A DNA stretch of 64,000 nucleotides, taken from contig CATQJL010000112.1 in NCBI GenBank assembly GCA_958299035.1, positions 13,430,880 through 13,494,879 of the forward strand. Direction: 5' to 3'. The position numbers and the translations under genes were made by a program. This document shows, piece by piece, positions 10,132 to 22,665 of this stretch; the stretch's first letter is position 1, and each line of letters begins with the position of its first letter. Below the pieces are notes generated by a model. The model made no database searches. It was not told where the DNA came from and worked only from the letters and a program-made list of their open reading frames with translations. Source of the DNA: Cylicocyclus nassatus. Taxonomy: Eukaryota; Nematoda; Chromadorea; Rhabditida; Strongylidae.

Positions 10132-12295
10132 AACTTTCTTCGCAGTACGTCATAAGAAAATTTACTCAATAAAATCTATAAATTCTCGCTGAGTTTCATT
10201 TCAAAACACACTATTTTCTGAACACGTTTATTTTAGATATTTATGCCGTTGTATACATGAAAATGAGCTTTGAATGTCTCTTTTGCATTTGTTTTGCTTA
10301 TTTTCCGCGCACCGGCGGAAACGACTTGGAAGGATAGAATCAGTCGACGTTAACGCTCCCCCCCCCCCCTCCCCCCTCCTGTTGACGTTTTTGGGAGGTG
10401 AGTGTCCGGCACTATCACCTTCACTTTTGGCCGGCCAGTGGAAGCTGGGACCACCTTCACTTTTGGTGGGCCCGGCTCCCCCCATCGCACCTCTGTGCAT
10501 AGCGTTAGATGCAGCATGAAACGCTGACTAAACCTATCTTCTTTATCTGCTTATCGCTTTTCTGGACGAAATTATAAGCCATTAAAGACCATTATTTTGT
10601 TTAGAAATTATGCGTGAAATTAAAAATTTAGCCGTACAGAGCCTCGTTTGCCCCAATGCTAAGCCAAAACATGCAGTTAGCTTACTTAAAATTTTTGAAG
10701 CCAGAAGGCGAGCTAAAAGTGCAACAGTGTGCTCAATTTCGCTGTTTTTATGTATGATTTTTCATAATAAAATCGCTTGTAGCTTCATCCACAGAAGCGG
10801 GAAGCAGATAAGGAAGACAGATTCGAAGTCAGCGTTTTATACTGCATCGAATGATATACAGCTCTTTGGTTTGGCCACTTCGACTTCTGACCATTCCGTT
10901 GTAAGAATTTTGTGCTCAGCCCGTCGGAAATTATTTCGTGCGAAAAGATCACTAGCATTTGTATAGTGCAACTACACAGCAAAACCTCACCTCTCGACAA
11001 TTATGTGAACTTGCCACCTTCCAATTCCAATAATCATTACCTGGTTTTCCTTATTTTGAAAGATGTTACGAGTATGAAATTCTTATTTTCATCGTTCACT
11101 AGAGCGTCGAAATGAATTCATAATTATAAGTTGTCTCTTTCTGTTTTTCTTCAAGTTTCGACCTTGAATGAGACAATTGCAAGTTCGGAATTTTTATTGG
11201 AATAGTTTGCTAAACAAAAAGTTGCAAATGTTTGTTCAACAAGATTGAATCAAAATGCAGCAGAAATTGTTAGAACAAGAAATCTAGCAACGAATAAGCC
11301 TTACGCTCCACGTGCAATGCGAGTTTGCAATAGAGACCCAGACTATAAAAACTACCATTTTTATTATTTTTTTAAATCTAGTACCTCTACTTGTGTCATT
11401 AACCAGCGAACTTGTGCCCCAAGTTCTTTTCTTCGGCCGTTGATCTGCTAAAAAAATACAAGCTAGACGTGGTTCACGGTTGTCTCATCAAAAATTGGCA
11501 TAAAGAAAGTTTCGTTAGATGAGACAAATGTACTGTTACATTGAACAAAAGTCATTACCAAACAAGTCGATGAAGATACCGTTGTTTTTTGAGCTCTACA
11601 AATCTAAAGACACTTTTTAGGTTGAAAAAGTTTCTGAATATCATCGCAGGCACACACGATCTTTTCACGTGCATGGTTTATGAGTTAAAACTCAAAGAAT
11701 AACTTTTTTCGAGGGATACTATCTTAGACAACTTTCTTCAAAGGATACCATTTTTAGCTATTGCACACATTCGCTTTTTTGTGAAGAAAAAAAGACTTGT
11801 GTACACTGTGTAAAAACGTAGAATCTGAAGAGGTTAACACAATGAGTGGATTGGCTACGATGAAAACTTTCAAAAAACAATTCGCACGATTTTCCGTATC
11901 CAGAAGTAAGTAATGATTATATGGGAAGAGCTACACAATTTTTTGGAGGGAAAAAAGGAAACTTGAGATGTTCCAGCAACGCATACATATGTAGGTTTCC
12001 CCAGCCCCTTTTGAAGTGCATAGCAAAGGCTGAAACTGAATACAACACAAAAACCTCACCAAACTGTCAACCTAAGTACAAAACGATCTGAATGCTTTCA
12101 TGAAATTGAACTTCCCTTTTCTCATCATTTGTGTCCCTCTGCCGCGTACAAGAATACAATAAAGGCTATCAATAATCTCTGTACAAGTCAGCAACAGCTC
12201 ATGTACCTTGACATTGTGCAAAATACGATTTCCAGAGTTACGTCAATCTGTGATACAAAACAGTTTCCAGATGACACGTGTAAAGGTATAAAGTA
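10132..12295. other. Intergenic stretch with a C12 tract
   Basis: A C12 run at 10358-10369 is followed by two copies of ACCTTCACTTTTGG (10418-10430 and 10453-10467). Two plus-strand ORFs (10610-10966 and 11245-11451) have no recognisable domain, no splice signals I trust and weak coding character. I do not call them genes. Confidence 0.35.
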
Positions 12296-13188
12296 TTAGG
12301 TTGGTGCAAAAGTAATGCGCGTTTTGCGAGTTCCCATTTTAATGTGCTATAACTTTCTTAAGAATCTACATTTCTTGGTGCGATAAAGACCATCAGAGGC
12401 AGCAAACTTTTCGCAATACAGCGCACATCCTCCTGTAGTTATATTACAAACGGCCAGAAAATTATCTGATAAGCAAAAAAAGTGTTCTTCTGATATCTCG
12501 TTTTTGAACAATCGCACACCTTTCAAAATTTGTTGGTAAAAATGCTAAGTGGCTATCTTGTTAGGCGCAAGCCAGTAGTAAGAAATAAGATGGAAGAATC
12601 TCAAACAAAGAAAACTGGCGAGAGAAAATCAAAATTCAAAATTGTCAGGTATTTTTAACATTTTTTCATAGGCCTCAAAGTCCCAAAACATGAAGTTTTT
12701 TGATTTTTTGTGTACTGAAGAGCTAAATGTTTTTGCAGAAACTGTCAACAGCTACCCTTACGCTTATAGAAATGAGCAATTTGGCGGTTGCGTTTCATAA
12801 GAAATTTATGGGCCACAGAATGACTAAAACGACTACCCATGTTGAGGCGCTGATATCTCAGTCTAACTATGTTCTGAGAAAATGAAAGCATGAATAATGT
12901 AGACAATTTCTGCTGCATACAGTAGCTGGAATTTCAAATAAACGCCGCCATTTGTGTTTGATTTTCGGCCCGAAATGTAAATGCAATGAATTTCTGATTT
13001 TGAAAGCGGTTGTGTAAAGCTCTGCATATTTTTAACGAGTGAGGCTAGAAGCTTGTTTCAACCACCATTGGATAGAGCATAAAAAGAGCTTCTTAACAGA
13101 GTGCTAAGTCTCTTTCAATGAAGGAAGTTTGATGGAAAAAGGTTGTCCTGAAACGGAGCTTAAACGCATAACTTTTGCACCAACCTAA
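12296..13188. mobile_element. Mariner-type MITE, 893 bp
   Basis: Starts TTAGGTTGGTGCAAAAGT and ends with its reverse complement ACTTTTGCACCAACCTAA, flanked by TA duplications (12294-12295 and 13189-13190). These termini are the classic form seen in nematode mariner families. The interior has no transposase ORF, so it is non-autonomous. Confidence 0.85.
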
Positions 13189-16129
13189 TACATATTTTGC
13201 GTCTGTGTCTGTAAGCAAACTCAAGGCAGCGCGTATAGTATCGCAGAAAATACCCATTTTCAGAACATTTCACGAGAGTTTGAACTGCTAATAGATACTA
13301 AACCTTTTCTTTAGTATGAAATTCCCAATGTTTGGGTGCTGTAAAATCTCACCATTTTTCGCGAGTTTCTCAAAAAATCAAGGAATGAGCTACCTAGGCA
13401 ATCGTTGAGTTTAACGGGACAGTCAGTAGTTATGGGAGATTTGTTGGAATTCAAAGCAAAATTTAGAATCATAATTTGAGGACTATGACAATTCAGAATA
13501 TAAAAGCAATTTAACCTATTTAAATCTTCGGCATAAGATACTCAAAGCAAATTAGTGTCAAAAACGCTGTCAAAGATTGCCACAAGAACATACATTATTA
13601 CCTTGATATTATGAAGCTTACAACCATAAGCTGTGCTTACTTATGCTGAGATTTATCAAATTCTACTAAGTTTACTATTTGTTTACTCGACTCTAACAAG
13701 CGTTTCTATGCTGGCTTTCTTCCCGCACTTCGGAATTCTGTCAGCATCTAACGATAAGTGATTAAATTGTTAGTGATTTAACTTTTAAGCTTTGTCAAAA
13801 GTGATGGCGCGAAACGTTGTCATAGCAAAAATCAAAATGTCCGAATATTGTTTACTGTTTCAACCTCACCAATTTACCATATAATGGTCAATTTTCACTG
13901 AAAAGTCAAAAGTGAAGAAATTAGTTGAAGAGGGGAATTTAGGTTTTTTTGAATCAAACCTGCAGTTTACTGAAAAAACGTTCATTTGAGCAGCTCTCTA
14001 AGTAAGAGCATTCAATTTGCGTTCAGCGGTAGCATAAACTCAAAAATATGTTAGAGCAAAAATGCATGTAAAATGAATGAATTTATGAAACTAAATGTAA
14101 TCCTGTTCCCAATTTGTTCTTAAAAAGTTCTAGGTACTCAGAAACATCTGACATGTTGCTCCATCTTCATTCATCTGTCGAACTGATAGAGAGCGCTTGC
14201 TCGATGCTTGAAAGAGAGAGTGAAAGAGGACTATAGGTTTGCAGAAGCTTTAGAAAAACTTTACGAGTCAGACTGCAGTACAGAATATAGAACTAGAATA
14301 TCCAAGAGGCATATTTTGCAGCTCAGCAAATCACCATTTTTCTGCGTATCATAAGCATTAGTTGAGTTAAGGCCTCCTTATAAGTTTCGCAGATGTCCAG
14401 ATACCGAATTTGCTTGGATACTGCCCTCAGTTCATTTTGGAAGGTCTAATACGGTGAACGAATCAAGTGCAAGTTGAAGGATGGCTTCGGAAAGCATCAT
14501 GAAAAAGTGACTTATTTTTAACCTCTACGACACTTTCTTCGAAAGAAAACCACAAATAAAGATTTTGGTACAAACTGTTGTGACGTAGAACGCAGAACTT
14601 AGGAAATGTCTTGACAATTTTTCAGTCAGAAGATGCTCGAATTTCTGACTGAGTTTCCAAACAGAGAAAGATGTCACAACACGCGTAACCACGCAAATAA
14701 GAACTAATTGCTGCCTCGGGTTTCAGAAAGAAATTTCTTTTCACTTTCCGCATTTATATATAGCTCAATGGAGAGGTTTGTGCTCATGTTTATGTTAAAA
14801 GGTGTTTACGTGGCTCCACATAACAATCACAATCAGAATATTCCTATAAAAGGAATGTTATGAATGCCTACTTTATTCATGGCAGCCTATTGTAGCAGCT
14901 TGGAAATTGAGCAAATAGCACATGATACTATGAAGTTTTGCATGGTTTAAGATTCTGGAAAATTTCGCGACTAAGTTCTCTGATCTTTACATACCACCCA
15001 GTTTAATTTTCCATTTTCTATGTACACAAAATTAGCTCGAAACATTTCGTCAAATCTGTCCAATGTTCATCACCGCTATCAATCTTGCTTATATGTACGA
15101 TACAAATAGCTTATAAAAAGAACCATTTCTTTTTCTGACAGCTTACTAGAAGAACCATTTTCAAACCTCAAAGACGATAACTTCACTAAAACTAAAGGTT
15201 TTGACTTCTGAGTTTTCAAATTAATAGCGACCATGTGGCCAAAAGGTCAGAAATACTAAGAAATGCAATGACAAACTTTCTTTCATAAGTTAAACAGTAG
15301 TAACAGAGAAAAATGTAGAATATGTTAAACACATGCGCTGAGTAAGATTGGAAGTGCACACGGCTCTCAAGAAAGAGCATGAAGCGACTGGGAAGCGAGT
15401 TCAACTGATTGCACAATTATTAGCTGACGTATTAATGACATAAATCAATCAGGTCATAAATGAAAGTTCTACAGCGCAAGAAAACCTTAAAAGAAAAAAC
15501 ACATTAAAGAAGAGATGCGAGAAAGGAAACTTGAAAAAGAAAATATTTAAGAGTAGGGAGTGGCAGAATCCAACTGGTAAGCTGCACTTATGGAAAAAAG
15601 CATAAATCAGACTTGAACGAATGAAAAAAGTATCAAAAGAGGTGCACCCACAATGCAAAATAATAGAGACATTAATCCTTAGCAAACTTTTTTGAAAGCT
15701 CAACTATTTTTGGAAGTTAGTAGTTTGGGAGGTGGTATTGAGCCCACGTGCACAGCGATAGAATAATGTGTTGAAAAGACGGAATAAGAGCTCTTTTGTA
15801 ACCTAGGTTGAAGCCGCCACGCCTACAGCTAGCAGGTCTAAACATTTAAAACTTGCTAGCTCTCAAATCAACCTCTTTTCGCAGTATACGGACAGCAGGA
15901 AATTAAGTCACTCATTATCCTCCGATTCATCAGCGATTTCAATCCAAGCATTTGGAAGCATTCCATGTAAGACGGAATGTCTTATCTAGACATACTTCGC
16001 AGTTTGTGATAGAGACCATTTTTGTAAACACTCGCTGAACCTTTCAACTTTCCTTTCTACATGAGGGTTTTTATACCAGTATTACAGTAGGAGCAGTATT
16101 CTAGATGAAGGAGCACAAGATTTAGGGAG
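13189..16129. other. Gene-poor stretch, nothing supported
   Basis: Almost no open frames, and base composition is AT-rich throughout. The only ORFs of any length (15216-15703, minus) are low-complexity F/L/S translations of A-rich sequence. Confidence 0.45.
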
Positions 16130-17400
16130 GGGGACTTTTCATACGATCGAGGACTTCGCACCTAGTCTTTGCACCTACCTCACACCCACATCGCACCTCT
16201 CCACCCACGTAGTGAGTAAGATTACCCTCAACTACGCTTAGGTGAATGTGGGGGAGGGAATGGGGGACTTTTCAAACAAATGCTCCCTGATCATCTTGAC
16301 CTTTTAGCGGTATGCTGGGATGCTGGTAATACGAACAGTTATCGATTACAATGGACTAAAATAAAACGTTTATTATCAAAATTGTACAATGAAATTCGCA
16401 AGGCACATAAGCACATGAAATTATCTCCAAATCATTTGAGTTAATAATTCTCTGGTTCTGTGCTTTTTTTGTTAAAGGCCGGGCATACTTCACGCGATTT
16501 CAGTCGCGAAGCGATTTGGCAATGTCCCAACTGTGCGTAACTCACTGTAAGCAGATTTCAAATGTACAGAAGATAGAGCATTTTATCAATCCGCGTAAGT
16601 TATACACACTACGCATGTGCGGTTCGCTAGCGTTGAATCTGAAGAATTTTGGCGAATTGCCAAATCGCGTCGCGACTGAAATCGCGTGAGGTATACCCGG
16701 CCCTTTATATAAATCTCACCGGGCGGTGGTGGGGGGAGGGGGTGTACGAAACGATGAAAAATTCGAAGAGCTTTGAGATAGCGTATCATAGTAATAATCG
16801 TCAGGCGAAAGCGAACCGATTACAAGGTGTTAAGATTGAAAATGCAATCTTTTAGTACATCTCCCTGTAAAATTTTAATACTTTCAGAAAGTCATAAAAC
16901 ACTTATTATATGCTTTTGGTGTTCATCTGGCAATAAAAATCGCGACTCTTGACATACACCCAATATCCCCTAAGGGAACGGCAGCACTTCCAGGTCATGC
17001 TGAAAGGTCGGAGAGGCAAGTGATAATACTCAAATCAGTTCACGTTTGCAAAAGAAAAACCGAATTTATGTCGACTCAAATACTGAAAACTCGTGAGTAG
17101 AACGATCATAATGTTATTTCTCACAGCAAAACACCTTATCCAAATTCGCGGTATTGCAAAAGGTAATCTAGATGTTTTATTTTTTTTTGGAATCGAGCCA
17201 GAGGCCCAAACCTGGCATGGTGCCATTTCACTGGATCTTTGCCAAAAGATGATATGAGAGCATTCCTATGAAAAGTCCCCCTCCCCCCCCCCCCCCTCCT
17301 ACAGTATGCTAGACGCTGAGGTGCGAGACTTGACTCAGCCGTAAGTGTTCACACCTCTCACCTCGGAATTGCTCATCGTATGAAAAGTCACTCACCCCAA
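16130..17400. repeat. Pair of inverted repeat copies flanking 0.9 kb
   Basis: The left copy (about 16130-16315) carries GAGGGGGACTTTTCATACGAT and ends with ACTTTTCAAACAAATGCTCC and GATCATC. The right copy (about 17248-17400) is the reverse complement: GATGATATGAGAGCATT, TATGAAAAGTCCCCC, then a C14 run (17283-17296) and ATCGTATGAAAAGTCACTC. They are two opposed insertions of one family or the arms of one large element. No ORF of interest lies between them. Confidence 0.55.
16474..16706. mobile_element. Small palindromic MITE
   Basis: Termini AAAGGCCGGGCATACTTCAC and the opposing GAGGTATACCCGGCCCTTT, with arms continuing through GCGATTTCAGTCGCG and TTTGGCAAT for about 50 bp on each side. Non-coding. 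Confidence 0.7.
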
Positions 17401-18026
17401 GAATTATGCAGCCTAATGAGAGTGTTTTCGTCACATGTATGAATGTTTCAAAAAATAGCAAACAGCGAACGCTTTCTGCACGGCATAATCAATGCGTTCA
17501 ATAATTTCAATTGGGAATCAATCAAAACACCTGGGTCCCTGACCGATGAACACACTGTCAAAGCAAAATTATTCACTTCTTAATCGAAAGGTTTTATTAT
17601 TAGATTGATTATTTGCACTACTGTGCACTTAGGAAATGGTAAGCAACCCCAAACACATCGATACCGTATTGGCAAAGAATGTGCAACAAACTGAGCGATT
17701 AGAGAAGCATGAAATTATTGTAACCAGTACTTGTATTTGATTGATAGCTTATACAGGCTAAGGATAAAGTTTACTTGTCCATGAAGCAAATCATTTCCAA
17801 GTCACAACAGTTACAACAAGGTGTCCTACAAAGATCCAAACTAGATCCAAGGCTATACAAAAGCGTTTGATCTTTTGAACAACATATTTGCTGATGCCGT
17901 CAAAGTTTACAGTATTGAGCAGACTCCGAAGTTTAGAGAATAAACACAATGTTTACAGCGGAGTTTTCTTTTCGTAAAATAAACTGTCTCCTGGAAAGAT
18001 GCCGATGCTAACATATCATATGAATA
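17401..18026. other. Intergenic stretch, nothing supported
   Basis: No coding signal, promoter or repeat that I can defend. Confidence 0.4.
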
Positions 18027-18737
18027 CAGGATGTTCCGAAAAAGGTGAACACTATTTGATCGTTAATAACTCCCTTGCTTCCTTATCTTTTGCCGAACTT
18101 GAAGCACCAATCTATAGAGCGAGGTTTAACACAGATCTACAGTGTGGAGCGAATCATCGAATGCTCCTCACTACTGTGGAATTACGGTAAGAACTTCGAC
18201 AAGGGTTTTAGGTCATTGGAGAACATTCTACCTCGGAACAAAACCAAACAAGCCGAAAACTCTCATACTATGGTTATAAAAGCCGCTGATTCTGAATTTG
18301 AAATGTCCATTGTACTGTGATGTTTCTTTCCAAGGTTATCCCAGGTAAACCTTGACAACTGAATTTCCAGCATTTGTCAATAATGGATTACATCGCCAAA
18401 AAACTAAAAAGACTCGAAAAGTGTTGTGTAGTGGAATCAGCGAGCGCGAAAACACTAGTACATAATTTTTCAGAGTTTTTTAAGAAAATTTTGTCAAATG
18501 ACATACTTCACAATGGATCCACATGCTAAAGTTCATACCGCAATCCTATATTAACGAAGAGCAATCGGTGATTCATATCGTAATCCTACAGTAACAAAGA
18601 GCGATCGGTGATTAGCTCCATACTATAAATCTAAGTTGTACTTCGCTTTACAGAGTGGTGCCTCAAGCTCGGCGAAAGACATGAAAGCAACGGAGTTAGT
18701 TACGATCAAACAGTGTTCACTTTTTTGACACGCTTTG
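18027..18737. mobile_element. Diverged CAGGGTGTCCC-family MITE
   Basis: Left end CAGGATGTTCCGAAAAAGGTG, right end GACACGCTTTG, flanked by TA. Inner blocks (TTTGATCGTTAATA near the left end and GTTACGATCAAACAGTG near the right) match the two well-preserved copies at 29456-30129 and 31980-32650. This copy is much older. Confidence 0.65.
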
Positions 18738-19033
18738 TATAAGAAGGTAGTGCACTAAAGTCTCGAATAACTTCAAGTTAGAGTAGCGCAGAGGATACTG
18801 TAGAGTTGTGCACGACGAAGTTTACATAACTTCGACAAGGATGGGCATAAGATCCAATTTTTTGAAAGGGCCTTAAAGTGAACCATGATCTGCGAAATGG
18901 TACCTGAGTCCTGCAAAATATGCATTCGCTGCTGCAGTGGTGTTCTAGCCATGTTTATCCATCATCCAGCATTTTGCGAATTTTTTGGTGACGATATGTT
19001 TGCAAAACGAGGATAGCAATTAGGACCGGAAAA

Positions 19034-19155
19034 GGAGTGTGTTTTTCTTATGTGTCAGTAATCGATTGTTTTGTCGAATCCAGGTTTCTTGGTGGATGTT
19101 TATTCGACCGACGTTTCGACGGGCTCGTCTTTTTCAAGAGATCTGAACGTAGATT
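19034..19155 (-). ncRNA. PLE tail with hammerhead-like core (candidate ribozyme)
   Basis: On the minus strand the order is TTGAAAAA, a 4-bp stem GACG-AGCC-CGTC, then GAAACGTC. The copy at 350-400 has CCGAAGA, a GAC...GTC stem and GAAACGT. This resembles the hammerhead layout CUGANGA / stem II / GAAA. Hammerhead ribozymes are known in PLE terminal repeats. Here the first core box departs from consensus in both copies, so activity is doubtful. Confidence 0.3.
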
Positions 19156-19355
19156 ATAGGTTTTTGGATCTGATCAGTACGCCGCCAAGAGCCTCCTCCA
19201 CAATTGCTAGTCTAGACCTCATCGGAGGATAGCAGCCAGCGGGAAACCATCAAAGTTGTGAAACGAGCTAACCTTAACTCCACCGCATACCAGTAAGTCC
19301 GCACAATGGGACAATAGCGGACGTCACTGAGTGTCACCCAGTGAGTCAAGGGTAT

Positions 19356-20210
19356 TTATGTGCGGCTGTTCAGATTGCATAGCGGTATGAACGGCAAGAG
19401 ATTACTGTTAATTGACACGCATTCATTCTTAGCATTCATTCTAGGATTCCTCGTAAGTATCCATGCTGCCTCAAGGATCTTTCTTGCGCAAATCTCAGTC
19501 TCGTAAGACAGAATGGTACATTTGACTTTAAAGTCATTTTCACCATGTGCCTCAGCTTTGTGTCTTCCCAACGGTGTTGTTAATATCCCACGTCTTTTGC
19601 TAGCCAAATGTTCCTTTAATCTTACACCCACCGCTCTACCCGTCTCTCCTATGTAGCAGCCTTGGCAGCTCAAACATTCCAACTGGTATATCACACCTGC
19701 CTTTGCACAATCCCCAACATTGCCGTACGGGCATACGATGCATTCATCTACTATGCATTCGTAATCGTAGAGTCTATTCCGAACTAGCTGCTTCTTAATG
19801 TTATCTTTCGGTACTTCAACCAATATCACATCATTCTGCAGTTCAGCTCGGTGAATGCATCGTCTAATTATCGCGCTAACCTTATTTGGTATAAAAGGGA
19901 TGCAAAGTGGAACCTTATTGTTACGCTGTTTACGGATAGAGGTATCGGAACGTGCAAACGTTCCGCATCTGTTTTCAGTTGGTACATATCCGTTACTCTG
20001 CGCAATTTGTAATGCCAGCTTTCGTGATTCGAGCTGCTCTTCGTGGCCTGTGCATACCGCTGTAGCAGTTTTCATCATGTTGCTGATGACCGCTCGTTTT
20101 GTTGCTGCAGGGTGAGCTGACTTTGCGTGGATCAAGATGTTTTTGGATGCTTCCTTACGATACCATTTAGCATGGAGTACACCATCAGACAATCTGATCT
20201 GTGTGTTCAA
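19356..20210 (-). pseudogene. PLE polyprotein C-terminus with GIY-YIG endonuclease
   Basis: The 284-aa open frame ends the PLE polyprotein. The first ~110 residues look like the RT thumb/linker region (a Lys/Arg-rich helix with CIPFIPNKVS and IIRRC). A Cys-rich linker follows (CIVDECIVCPYG, then CAKAGVIYQLECLSCQGC), then the nuclease signature GCYIGETGRAVGVRLKEH, with GVIYQ as the GIY-like half and CYIGETGR as the YIG-like half. EH in this segment and the downstream H/E residues fit the family. The nuclease would nick target DNA during insertion. This ORF is not in frame with the RT part upstream, so the element is inactive. Confidence 0.8.
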
Positions 20211-21002
20211 ATAAGGGAGCCATCCATTACGTGGTGTTTCTCTAGTGAACCGTATGTACTGGGACTGTTGGTTAAAATCGCAAAGTACTCATCCATTTCG
20301 GCTTGAGTCGATGTTATTACACAACAGTCGTCGATATATCGACAGTACGCGCAAGTACTGGCTGCTCGATTTTACTCATATAACATATTGCGAGAACAGG
20401 TGCTAGGCGTTGACCCATAGCCAGTCCTCGTATCTGGGATATCTCCCAGACCACTTAAAGATGTTACAACCTGAGCATGCTCGAGTGAGGGCCAGTATTT
20501 GCGTTTTGTTCAGACCAAAGGTGTTTATGGCTGTTATATATTTATCCAACATTTCAGAGAGAGCTTGTAATTCGTCATCGTTATGGACATTAGTGTATAA
20601 AGAAGTCACATCGAAGGACTCCATAATGACACTATGTCCAACCTTCGTGTTACGCAGCTGCTCTAGAAATTGATGAGTATTGGATAAATGAGCGGGCACC
20701 TTTGGCAGAAGCTGGTTCACGATCTTGCAGATAAACCACGATATGCGATCCGTAGGTCCTCCAACGCAGCTAAATATGGGCCGTATCTTGTAAAGCTCCG
20801 GTGACATGGCGCGCATTTCGTGTGACTCAATTTTATGCGTTTTTATCAAGTGGTAAAAAACTGGACAATTTGGATTCTGTGACTTCAATCTACTTATCAG
20901 TCGCTCATCGAGACCTGCGAATCTGCCCACGCTCATCCAAATATCGTTCAATTTTTTACACTGAAGCTGGTAGTCTTTCTTATTTCGCTGCGTTTTCGCC
21001 AT
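20211..21002 (-). pseudogene. PLE reverse transcriptase, frameshifted
   Basis: The 199-aa frame (21002-20403) contains FYHLIKTHK, the conserved RPIFSCVGGPTDRISWF block and the motif-A segment SFDVTSLYTNV, whose aspartate is a catalytic residue. The frame stops at YEDWLWVNA. The true continuation is one frame over: RGLAMGQRLAPVLA (motif B), then after another shift CRYIDDCCV (motif C with the two catalytic aspartates) and onward to the endonuclease ORF. At least two frameshifts therefore separate the RT motifs. All catalytic motifs are still readable. Confidence 0.8.
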
Positions 21003-21037
21003 GCGTTAAAACAATCGATTTTGCATGACTAGTAAAG

Positions 21038-22250
21038 CTATTGCCACTTCATCTCATCGAATCAGGTAAGTGCAGACTTACAGCAAGGAATGCTGCAGCA
21101 GATTAAAGTCGCGTAATTTGGAAAATGATTTATATAAGTTGTAATTTTGCATATGTCTTGTTTTATGTAGTAATGGAATCTCCACAGAATTATCTAATTT
21201 TGGAGTGGATTGTGAAAATATACAAAAAGTAATTTACGCGCGCTAAACCAGAAATTAGGAAGCTTCCCAAAATTCATTCGACAAATATATGCGAACATTG
21301 CCACTTTCTTAGGTTATCAAGAATCTGATTACATTTTGTAAAATCTCATCATATGTAACTTACGGATTATCAGGGATTTCCGAAATGCAAGGTTCGTTGT
21401 CTTTCCTTTCCCATTAAATCGAAGTGTACACCCTGTGTTGTGGTTATGCGTAACAAAAAAGTACACTCTTCGTACGCATGATGCCAAAATAGAGCAGTAT
21501 GGTACCTCTCTAAAGGCCTGAAAAGCTTGTTGAAATTTGTCAGTATAAAAGTCATTGTGGTATGTGAGCACAAAATCAGAAATGCTTCTTTGTATTCTTA
21601 TAGTAAGTTGCATTTTTTTGAGCTTCAGTTTGTAATGACTGACGATTTTTCAGCTGCTGCTTGTATGCTCCACCTTCTTGGATTCAGGAGATCCCAAATT
21701 TTGCCGCATAAAATATACTGATTGGGTAAAAGCTCTCAAGGAGAAACTCGAAGAGGGTTGCGTTTATAAACGGAAATTGGTAAGTCCAACTATAGTTTGA
21801 TTTTTTGTTAAAAACTATAACAGACTGCCTGAAAAAATTATCGAGGCTCTTCATACAACTAGTTTGCGGTACTTGACCACTCAATAAAGACCGCATATAA
21901 AGCTCAGCGAACACAAATTCTGTTTTTTAATGGTCGTTTTCTTTGTTCTTTCTAAAGAATCTTATTCAAGGAATACCAAGATTGGATGGAGAGTACCGTT
22001 TTTTTATATGGCACGGGCAAATGGGCACCTGATTCAAGCAAATATCGCATATTTAAAATATCTGATAATCCGTAAGTTATACTATTCATATACACTTGCT
22101 CCGATCTCGCTTTGCTAAATGTTGACTTGTAGGTGCGACCAAGAATTTGATAAACTGAAAGAGATCGCAGGTAAAATGCGCAAGCAAATCGATGCGGACA
22201 ATCTGAGACCCCCTTCACGAATGACAACTTGCGACGTAAGCAAAATTTAA
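21038..22250 (+). CDS. Unrecognised multi-exon gene or young pseudogene
   Basis: I do not recognise the protein. Candidate exons: 21038-21065 (donor GTAAGT); 21313-21337; 21374 to about 21450-21510 (encodes DFRNARFVVFPFPLNRSVHP); a segment ending 21556 at donor GTATGTGAG; 21654-21779 (acceptor TTTTTCAG, donor GTAAGT, 42 codons including KYTDWVKALKEKLEEG); 21824-21868 (LPEKIIEALHTTSLR); 21958-22071 (EYQDWMESTVFLYGTGKWAP); 22133-22250 (DQEFDKLKEIAGKMRKQ ... stop). The last three join in perfect phase. The joins near 21480-21510 and 21779/21824 are one base out of phase, which means a missed micro-exon or intron, an assembly error, or a pseudogene. An alternative donor (GTAAGC, 22231) could lead to a terminal exon after 22500. 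The truncated PLE ends about 20 bp upstream, so earlier exons may be lost or displaced. Confidence 0.5.
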
Positions 22251-22665
22251 AACAGCTTCACAGTCAAACATCAAGAAGTCATCCGGGGCTTCGCCCCGTA
22301 TGTTATAATCCTGACTATATCGGAACGAATGTGAATGAACCAAATATGGGGAAGAAAATTTGAAAAATATCTCAGCGAAACCGAGAAATGAATGGTTTTT
22401 CAAAGCCTTTTTTACGCTGAAAAGAAATTTTCTGTGAAGATTTTCTCAAAATTCGAAACAACGTTTCTCAGTACCCTCTTACTTGATCAAAATTGAGTTT
22501 CAGAAATTTGGGAAAGCAGCTGGAGTTGAATAAAAGCGAGAAACTGCGCTTAAATGTGCAAAGTCGTGCACGAAAATGCTGGTCTATCTCATTAGTGGGT
22601 GATATTCAAAGCCTGGGACGTTGTCAGTTCTCCTCGTCGTGTCATGAAGGTCAGAATGATATATA

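Larger units (their letters stand above)
19030..21020 (-). mobile_element. Degenerate Penelope-like element, 5'-truncated
   Basis: Read on the minus strand this is the 3' two-thirds of a PLE: reverse transcriptase (21002-20400), its frame-shifted continuation with the catalytic YIDD box, a GIY-YIG endonuclease ORF (20210-19356) and a tail (19155-19030) matching the one at 340-433. PLEs are an RT lineage usually coupled to a GIY-YIG nuclease. The N-terminal part of the polyprotein is missing, consistent with 5' truncation at about 21020, right before the exon at 21038. Confidence 0.85.

Noticed and set aside
21329..21613. 94-codon minus-strand ORF
   Set aside because: Looks protein-like, but all good splice sites in this region are on the plus strand and adjoining exons read on plus.
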